Below are positions 57,724 through 64,000 of a DNA stretch of 64,000 nucleotides, one piece after another. The stretch's first letter is position 1. Every line of letters starts with the position of its first letter. Under the pieces are notes generated by a model that had not been told where the DNA came from, made no database searches, and was given only the letters and a program-made list of their open reading frames with translations. The stretch is from Molossus alvarezi (lineage: Eukaryota > Chordata > Mammalia > Chiroptera > Molossidae), in assembly GCA_037176705.1 (NCBI GenBank), contig CM073887.1:30755501-30819500 (forward strand), written 5' to 3'. The position numbers and the translations under genes are program-made.

Positions 57724-58580
57724 AAAACTTCTAAGTTGCAGATGGACACTTGGGCTGTTTCCAGATCTTAGCTATTGTAAATAGTGCTGCTACAAACATG
57801 GGGGTACATATATTCTTTCTGACTGGTATTTCAGGCTTCTTAGGGTATATTCCTAGAAGTGGGATCACTGGATCAAATGGAAATTTAATTTTTAAATTTT
57901 TGAGATCACACCATATTGTTTTCCATAGTGGCTGCACCAGTCTGCATTCCCACCAGCAGTGTCCTAGAGTCCTCTTTTCTCCACACCCTCGCCAACACTT
58001 GTTGTTTTCTGATTTGTTGATGGTGGCCATTCTTACAGGTGTGAGGTGATACTTCATTGTTGTTTTAATTTGCATCTCTCTGATGATTAGTGATGTTGAG
58101 CATTTCTTCATATATCTCTTAGCCAAGTGTCCATCAGTAGACAAATGGATCAAAAAGCTGTGGTACATATACACAATGGAGTACTATGCATTTGTAAGAA
58201 AGAAAGATCTCTTATCCTTTGAGACTACATGGAGGGACCTGGAAAGTATCATCCTAAGTGAAACAAGCCAAACAGAGAAAGCCAAGTATCATAAGATCTC
58301 ACATATTTGTGGAATATAAAGAACATAACAGTCTGAGGAATGGGATAGTCCCAGAGACGTGGAAGTGGGGTACAGACTGACAATCCCCAGAAGAAGGGGT
58401 GGTGGGGGAGAGATAAACCACAGAACTTATATGCATGTATGCATGAACAATGGACATGGACAACAAAGCTGGGGACAGGGCAGGGAGGGAGGGGGAGGGG
58501 GGAATCAGTGGGGGGAAAAGGAGAAACATCTGTAACAAAAATTAATTAATAAAAAATAAAAAAAAAAATTTCTAAGTTGC
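57724..58580 (+). mobile_element. Young L1, 5'-truncated with 5' inversion (twin priming)
   Basis: The duplication AAAACTTCTAAGTTGC (57724-57739) against AAAATTTCTAAGTTGC (58565-58580) has one mismatch in 16. The left arm 57740 to about 58124 is ORF2 C-terminus on the minus strand; the right arm from about 58125 is ORF2 end plus 3' UTR on the plus strand. Both arms share about 12 bp, 'CAAGTGTCCATC', at the breakpoint. The 3' UTR is nearly identical by eye to that of the L1 at 13469-14736, including 'CTGTAACAAAAATTAATTAA'. Confidence 0.93.
57735..58124 (-). pseudogene. L1 ORF2 C-terminal fragment (inverted arm)
   Basis: Open on the minus strand: '[20 protein letters not shown]', '[20 protein letters not shown]', '[20 protein letters not shown]' and '[14 protein letters not shown]'. 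The remaining ORF2 C-terminus is in the plus-strand arm from 58125 ('KDLLSFETTWRDLESIILSE'). No enzymatic domain is present. Confidence 0.9.
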
Positions 58581-58879
58581 TCCTTTCAATAACTTTTCAA
58601 ATGTTGGACTTATTCTTCTTTCATAGAAAATTCTAATATAACACATCATAGAATTTCCAAAAAAACAAATTGAGGACCACAAAGTTCTTCTGGAAGAAGT
58701 TCAACTCTGAACTATTGTCCAAAAAGTTGTTAAAAATATGTCTTTTAAATGGCATAAAATAATTTTTAAACATGCAACTACTGCTAAGTAGAACTGCAAA
58801 ATTTTTACTTACTTTTATTATCGAGTTAAAGCCTAATTTCATCACAGTGTCCTCCTTTCTGTCATTTTATTCAGGACTT
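58581..58879. other. No recognised gene or repeat
   Basis: A+T-rich; nothing nameable. Confidence 0.5.
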
Positions 58880-59225
58880 TTTCACTTTTGCATTCTTGAC
58901 TCTCCCTGTGGCTCTCAAACAATCTGTCCCACCCTTCAGAGTTCAGCATTAATACTGTCTCTCCTGACAAGTCTTCTCAACCCATCCCATACCCAACCCA
59001 AGAGATAAGTTCTATTCCAGCAGCCCATTTACTTTCCTTGATTCCACTTACACAAAGTTGTAAGATGGAAGTATTTAATTTACACTTATTTTAATTTAGC
59101 AATCGGTTCTTCTTCATGTAGACAGAGACCATAATTACCTCGTCTACTAATATATTTCTTGTTTCTAGAAGCAGGCTCGGCTTATTGTAAGTACTCAATA
59201 AAATTTTTTAAATTAATGAATAAAG
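58880..59225 (+). repeat. Probable L2 LINE 3' end
   Basis: 'CTGACAAGTCTTCTCAACCC', 'TTACTTTCCTTGATTCCACT', 'CATGTAGACAGAGACCATAA' and 'TTATTGTAAGTACTCAATAA' keep the order of the L2 3' UTR (CCTTCCCTGACC..., ...GACAGGGACC..., ...GGTGCTCAATAAA). Confidence 0.6.
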
Positions 59226-59439
59226 AAAGAAGTAGTTTTAGTGTCATTATTTTCCTGTTTGGGGAAGGTACAGGAAAGAAAATCAGTTAAATTTGAAGCA
59301 TTTGAGATACCTGTTAAACACCCAAGGGGAGACTACTACTTACTGACCTGGACAAGGAGACCTACAGCTATGAAAGCTAGAGTTTGGATACACAGGTTTG
59401 GAAATCTTCTTTGAAAGACAGGCCATGAGTGAGGCTGGA

Positions 59440-59775
59440 ATGTAGAATGATAACAGAAAAGCATCGTAAGGAACACCAACCTTCGCAGGGTAGCCAAGGA
59501 GCAGCCTTTTGAGGTGACTGAAAAGGATCTGCAGTGACAGAAAGAACACGAGGAAGGGTGTCATAAAAAGTTAGACAAGGAATATTTCAGGAAGCAGGGG
59601 ATGAGCTGCTGAGCCAAAGGTTGGTCACAGGTCAAGGGAGAAAAGAAATGGAAAATGCCATCTAGATTTGTCAACATGGAAATGGCCAGTTACCCCAGCA
59701 AGCGTAGGTTCAACAGAGAAGGCTGCGGTGAGTTGAATGGTGGATTAGAGGCAATGAAGTGGAAATAAAGTGTGA
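59440..59775 (+). repeat. Ancient mammalian interspersed repeat, target of the HAL1
   Basis: 'GTAAGGAACACCAACCTTCG', 'AGCAGCCTTTTGAGGTGACT', 'GAGCTGCTGAGCCAAAGGTT', 'TTGTCAACATGGAAATGGCC' and 'GTTGAATGGTGGATTAGAGG' follow a common old repeat, apparently the same family as 3557-3915. It is interrupted by the HAL1 and resumes at 62080. Confidence 0.55.
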
Positions 59776-60703
59776 GACACTCCCGGCGACTTCCGGTCAA
59801 GATGGTGGCGTAGGTAAACGCGGTATCGCGTCCTCCCACAACCACATCAAAGTTACAACTAAACTAAAGAACAACCATCATTCAAAACCGCCTGAAATCA
59901 AGCTGAATGGAAGTCGTACAACTACGGAACTAAGGGGAAAAAAAAAAGCAGCTACATCCAGACCGGTAGGACGGGCGGCGGCGCGAGGGGGGGCGGCGCG
60001 AGGGGCGGCGGCGGCGGAGCGCGCAGCGGCGAGACGGGCTGGTCCCACACCCAAGCGTGGTGGATAAAAATCAGGAGGCTCCCGCGGCTGGGAAGGTCCT
60101 TCCTGAGGACTGAGGGGGTCCCCGTCCCACACCGGGTGCCCTGATCAGGGTTCCAGTGCCAGGAAGAGAATCCCCATAACTTCTGGCTGGAAAAACCAGC
60201 GGAAACTGAGGCTCAGGGAGGCTGAAGCGGCTGGAGCCCCAGGCAGCTCCCTAAAGGGCCCGCGCACGGACTTATCGGACTCTCTCCCTCTAAGCTCGGA
60301 GGGGAGGCAGCTCGAGGGGCGCCAGAGACACACAGGGAAGAACTGAGCTGTTTGGCACTGGAGCGAGGGCTGGAGAGGGGCCTTCATCGGGGACAAACGT
60401 GCTGTAAGAGGCCTTTGTTCCTTTGGTGAGCCCTTCCCGGGGGCGCAGACAGAAGCCATATCTGGGACTCCAGCAACCTGGCTCGCACTGGTAGCCCCGC
60501 CCTGCTGACTCCCTGAGGCCCCGCCCCGCCCCGCCTCACACAACTTTCAAGCTGTTGTCACTTGCTTAACCATAGGATTGGCCGGTCTTGGATCCTGCTT
60601 CAGGTTTTTCCTAAATTCTTTCAAACGAGCAGCACCGGGTCTCAGCGAGCCCCATACCGCTCATTAAGTAATACACAGAAACAAACACAGGGAGGCAGCC
60701 AAA
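59776..60703 (+). promoter_or_regulatory. HAL1 5' UTR with internal promoter, CpG-rich
   Basis: In L1-type elements the 5' UTR carries an internal RNA polymerase II promoter. Here 'GGTCAAGATGGTGGCG' (59796-59811) contains a YY1-like AAGATGG core near the start, as in active L1s. 59960-60030 is a run of GGCGGC/GCGAGG units and 60270-60540 remains CpG-rich, in sharp contrast to the A+T-rich surroundings. The whole is about 930 bp. Promoter activity is inferred, not shown. Confidence 0.7.
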
Positions 60704-61642
60704 ATGAGGATACAAAGAAACAGGTCCCAAATGAAAGAACAGAACAAAACCCCAATAAAAGAACTAAGCGAAAGGGAGATAAGCAACCTAACAGATACTG
60801 AGTTCAAAATACTGCTTATAAGGATGCTCAATGAACTTGGTGAGAACCTCAGTGAACTTAGGGAGGGCATCAAGAGCATAAAAAAGTACCAGTTAGAAAT
60901 CATGGATACACAGTTAGAATTAAAGGAGGCATTAACTGAAATAAAGAATAATTTACACAGCTTCAATAATAGAGTATGTAGATCCAAGGAGCAAACCATC
61001 GATTTGGAACATAAGGAAGCAAAAAATCCCCAATCAGAAGAGCAAAAAGAAAAAAGAATCCAAAAAAATGAGGATAGAGTAAGGAGCCTCTGGGATAACT
61101 TCAAGCGTGCCAACATTCGCATCTTGGGGGTGCCCGAAGGAGAAGAGAGAGAACAAGAAATCGAAAACCTGTTTGAAACAATAATTGCAGAAAACTTTCC
61201 TAACTTGGTGAAGGAAACAGACATACAAGTCCAGGAAGCACAGAGAGTCCCAAACAAGATGAACCCCAAGAGGCACACACCAAGACACATCATCATCAAA
61301 ATGCAAAAGGTTCAAGACAAAGAGAGAATATTAAAAGCAGCAAGAGAAAGGCAGATAGTTACCTACAAGGGAGTACCCATTAGGCTGTCAGCTGATTTCT
61401 CAAAAGAAACTTTGCAGGCCAGAAGGGAGTGGCAAGAAATATTCAGAGTGATGAAAACCAAGAACCTACAACCAAAATTACTCTATCCTGCAAAGCTGTC
61501 ATTTAGAATCGATGGACATACAAAAACTTTCCCAGACAAGAAAAAGTTAAAGGAGTTCATCACCACCAAACCATTATTATATGAAATGATGAAGGGTCTT
61601 TTTGAAGAAAAAGATAAAATGTATGAACAAACAAAATGGTAA
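60704..61642 (+). CDS. HAL1/L1 ORF1p-like RNA-binding protein, intact
   Basis: The 312-codon frame is uninterrupted. ORF1p forms trimers, coats the element's RNA in cytoplasmic particles and acts as a nucleic-acid chaperone. Residues about 35-130 are rich in heptad-spaced Leu/Ile and charged residues, fitting the coiled coil ('EFKILLIRMLNELGENLSEL', 'EIKNNLHSFNNRV'). Residues 137-148 'NIRILGVPEGEE' open the RRM, which ends near 230. Residues about 230-300 match the C-terminal domain ('DFSKETLQARREWQEIFRVM', 'LSFRIDGHTKTFPDKKKLKE'). The start at 60704 has A at -3 (CCAAAATGA) and no better upstream ATG is needed. Human L1 ORF1p is 338 residues, so length is near normal. No ORF2 follows: stop TAA at 61640-61642 leads straight into the 3' UTR. 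Confidence 0.92.
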   Translation: MRIQRNRSQMKEQNKTPIKELSEREISNLTDTEFKILLIRMLNELGENLSELREGIKSIKKYQLEIMDTQLELKEALTEIKNNLHSFNNRVCRSKEQTIDLEHKEAKNPQSEEQKEKRIQKNEDRVRSLWDNFKRANIRILGVPEGEEREQEIENLFETIIAENFPNLVKETDIQVQEAQRVPNKMNPKRHTPRHIIIKMQKVQDKERILKAARERQIVTYKGVPIRLSADFSKETLQARREWQEIFRVMKTKNLQPKLLYPAKLSFRIDGHTKTFPDKKKLKEFITTKPLLYEMMKGLFEEKDKMYEQTKW

Positions 61643-62065
61643 TGAATGCATATCTATCAACAATGGAATCTACAAACAAAATGAACAGGAAGAACAGAAA
61701 CATTCTCATAGATACAGAGAACATTTTGGTGGTTGCCATTTGGGAAGGGGATTGGGGGAATGGGTGAAAAAGGTGAAGGGATTAAGAAGCACAAATTCAT
61801 TGCTAGACTGACAAACCTCAAAGGGAAAGGGGTTGGGAGGGTGGGAAGAAATAAACCAAAGAACTTATATACATAACCAATGGACACAGACAATAATGTG
61901 GGAAAAGGTGGGAGGGGGGCGGGAGGGGGGAGGAGGGGGTCAATGGGGGAAAAATGTGGAACATCTGTAATACATTTTACATCCAACAATAAAGATTTGG
62001 AAAAAAAAAATAAAATAAAATAAAATAAAATGAGACACTCCCGAAAAAAAAAAAAAAAAAAAAAA
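61643..62065 (+). terminator. HAL1 3' UTR, polyadenylation signal and double tail
   Basis: L1-type 3' UTR ('CATAGATACAGAGAACATTT', 'GTTGCCATTTGGGAAGGGGA', 'GGAGGGGGTCAATGGGGGAA', 'CATCTGTAATACATTTTACA') with AATAAA at 61988-61993. The tail consists of AAAAT-type repeats (62001-62030), then TGAGACACTCCCG (62031-62043), then 22 A (62044-62065). The same 13 bases occur at the element's 5' edge, 59773-59785. Confidence 0.88.
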
Positions 62066-62079
62066 GAAATAAAGTGTGA

Positions 62080-62959
62080 AAGGGACTCTCTTGGGGAGAC
62101 TGACCAAGCAGGAAAGGGCAGGCCCACTGTCCTTCATGTGAAAATGTGGGCTCAGGTGTGTTTAATAATTCTTGATAATTCCACACTTAAGAAAGGCAAG
62201 AAACCATCTATTGTACATAAGCGACACCACAATGAATTTTTAACAGCACCCCAAAATCAAGTATTATATTAAAAAATGCCATTAATTTTTCTGGAGGAAA
62301 ACACATGACTACTCAGTCTAAGTAAAATAAGATTATAAATGCCCATTTGTCCATTAAAATGTGATGTAGTTTTGACCGGCTAAATGAAATTTTTTAAAAA
62401 CCTTTTGGTTTTCAACCTCATTAGATATCTGGATTGTAGTTGAAGAGTTAAGCTGAAAAAAAATAGGACGCTAGCTGAACAGAGATTTGTCTACAATAGT
62501 TTTATTTCAGTTTTTTTTATTACTAATATCACCAAAACATATTTTAAAAATAATACTAGGGATTCTGATAAAGATTGAGGAGAGGAAAGAGATTTCTAAG
62601 AGAATTCAGGTCCCTGAGAAGTCAATTTGTAAGAAAATCCAGAGGACACAGAGAGGAACTGGCATTTCATAGAGAGATGGCACAGCTTTAAATTAAACCC
62701 AAAGAAAAGAAAAGGAAGGGTATAGATATAGAGAAATTATTCATTTGGTAGAGGAAAGATAACAAGATTCACTTTTACGTTTTTATTTTCTCTGTGAAAT
62801 GTGGTACAAGGTATTGCCAGAGAGTTGGGAGAACATAGTCCACTGTTCGTGAAATACTGTATGAAATAATCTTTGAGGGTATAGAAGAGAGAAAGTTACT
62901 AGAAAAAAAAAAAGCCATATGGAGTATTATTTGTATCAACATAGTTAAATCCAACATAT
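62080..62959. other. Rest of the interrupted old repeat, then no recognised feature
   Basis: 62080-62150 continues the ancient repeat split by the HAL1 ('AGGGACTCTCTTGGGGAGAC'). After that nothing nameable; ORF 62487-62672 is unassigned. Confidence 0.45.
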
Positions 62960-63160
62960 TAAGATTAATTCAATCAATCTCTGTATATTTGCAAAGGTCT
63001 ATGATGTTACAGATCTGTTCTAGGCATTAAAAAAGAGAAGGAAATAAGACAAAGTCACTGTCCTGAAAATTAAATCTTAGTGGGAGAGAAATTCTAATTG
63101 AGTAAACATATTCAAAAATTAAACACTCAAAAATAAATTAAACACATTTCTCAATTCATT
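62960..63160 (-). repeat. Possible L2 LINE fragment
   Basis: 'TCTGTTCTAGGCATTAAAAA', 'GACAAAGTCACTGTCCTGAA' and 'AATCTTAGTGGGAGAGAAAT' resemble the complement of the L2 3' end. Confidence 0.5.
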
Positions 63161-64000
63161 TACACTAACTGTGCAGAAGTACATGAGACTAGACTGTAGG
63201 GTAGGATTTTCAGAACTGGTGCTGATATGTCCAGTTATTATAGCCAACTTAGAACAAGAGAAATTGATAAAAACAATGCATATAAAAATCAACATTTTTG
63301 AGCTTGTCTAATCACATGATGAACATTTCTGCAGAACTACATATTTACTTTTAAGATAAAAATGAGAGTGAATGTATCAATATAATGAACAGTATAGTAT
63401 TCATAAAATTGTCATTATCTTAAAAGTTACCATACCCTTTCATTGCTGTGTTTGTATCTGATAGAATGTTTGAAAACTAGTTTATAGCAAACTAGTCTTA
63501 TTTCACAAAGTCATTTCAGGCAGGTACCTGAATCATATTAGCAATTACAAATCATGTAAAATACATTTCCTTCACTAGCCATGACATTTTCTCTTTGAGA
63601 AACATCTTCCATCTCCTCCTGAGGGAACCATATGATATAAAAGATTCTCACTGAAAATGTGTATTGAGAATTGTTTCTTGATTACAGTGTCATGCATCAC
63701 GGTGCTGTGGTTTAAAGTCTGTGCCTCCCTTCACAACACTGGTTTCTGAGCTCTTCTATATCAGCAACTCCAAATGTAATGTCCTGAAACCTGGCACTCA
63801 AATTGCAAACTGAGATGAATACTTTTTTATAAGAATTAGTGCAACTCAGTCACGCCATTTCATTTTTTTATGTGATTTCTAGGACTTTCCTAGTCATCCA
63901 CAAATAAAATATGTTCTCAGTACTTTTAAAGATTAATCGTTCAGCAGTATGTTGTGCAACAGCAAGATAAAAATTAAATAAAGGCTGATGCCAAGAAAAC
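63161..64000. other. No recognised gene or repeat
   Basis: A+T-rich to the end of the window; nothing nameable. Confidence 0.5.

Larger units (their letters stand above)
59762..62079 (+). mobile_element. Full-length-looking half-L1 (HAL1) retrotransposon
   Basis: Flanked by an exact 14-bp duplication GAAATAAAGTGTGA (59762-59775, 62066-62079). In order: L1-type 5' UTR opening 'GGCGACTTCCGGTCAAGATG', GC/CpG-rich segment (59960-60540), intact ORF1 (60704-61642), then L1 3' UTR at once, with no trace of ORF2, a G-rich block (61908-61940), AATAAA (61988-61993), an A-rich tail, a 13-base unique segment and a second A-tail. Elements with ORF1 but no ORF2 are known in mammals as HAL1. They need ORF2p from L1 in trans. 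Confidence 0.93.

Noticed and set aside
60664..61299. 211-codon ORF on the minus strand
   Set aside because: It is antisense to the HAL1 ORF1; its leucine/serine-rich text is the complement of lysine/glutamate codons, with no start context or family match.

Overview
The window is a gene-poor, A+T-rich stretch of a mammalian nuclear genome, and the repeats point to a bat. Nineteen copies of a tRNA-derived SINE with the body of the bat Ves family (box A 'TGGCTCAGTGG', box B 'GGTTCAATTCC', a CT-rich 3' part, then 'AATCAATAAAG' or 'GTGAGGAT' before an A-tail) lie on both strands. Ves SINEs are known from vespertilionid and related bats. No intact host protein-coding gene, rRNA or tRNA gene is visible. 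Nearly all short ORFs are shadows of repeats or chance.

Layout: 1-13 kb holds Ves SINEs, an L1 3' end on the minus strand, a MIR and two old L1 3' UTRs. 13-24 kb holds a twin-primed L1 (13469-14736), a truncated L1 (16045-16734), a MaLR-like LTR (about 17.3-17.7 kb), an older L1 (22.2-23.0 kb) and an L1 insertion with only about 49 bp of body (23646-23726). 24-33 kb holds a MER5-like hAT fragment, a possible old half-L1 and a decayed endogenous retrovirus (27261-32876) with a near-complete left LTR interrupted by a SINE, broken gag-pol-like interior and the start of a right LTR. 33-45 kb holds a mariner-type MITE with clear inverted ends, a 27-bp tandem repeat, SINEs and old L1/LTR remnants around long unique stretches. 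A processed pseudogene of RPP30, the RNase P/MRP protein subunit p30, lies at 45386-46395. 48-59 kb holds more SINEs, L1 3' ends, MIR and L2 fragments, a second twin-primed L1 (57724-58580) and an isolated exon-like segment at 55766-55826.

The most notable element is at 59762-62079: a complete-looking half-L1 (HAL1) retrotransposon. It has a GC/CpG-rich 5' UTR, an uninterrupted 312-codon ORF1 (60704-61642), no ORF2, an L1-type 3' UTR and target-site duplications. Its tail contains a second copy of the bases at its own 5' edge, followed by a second poly(A). This suggests that the source element's flanking duplication was carried along. The element would supply an ORF1p-like RNA-binding protein but would need ORF2p in trans from an autonomous L1. 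Every L1 copy here is 5'-truncated, inverted or decayed.

Coordinates of old repeats are approximate because they were read by eye against remembered family consensus. Points needing RepeatMasker, BLAST or orthologous loci are marked as such.
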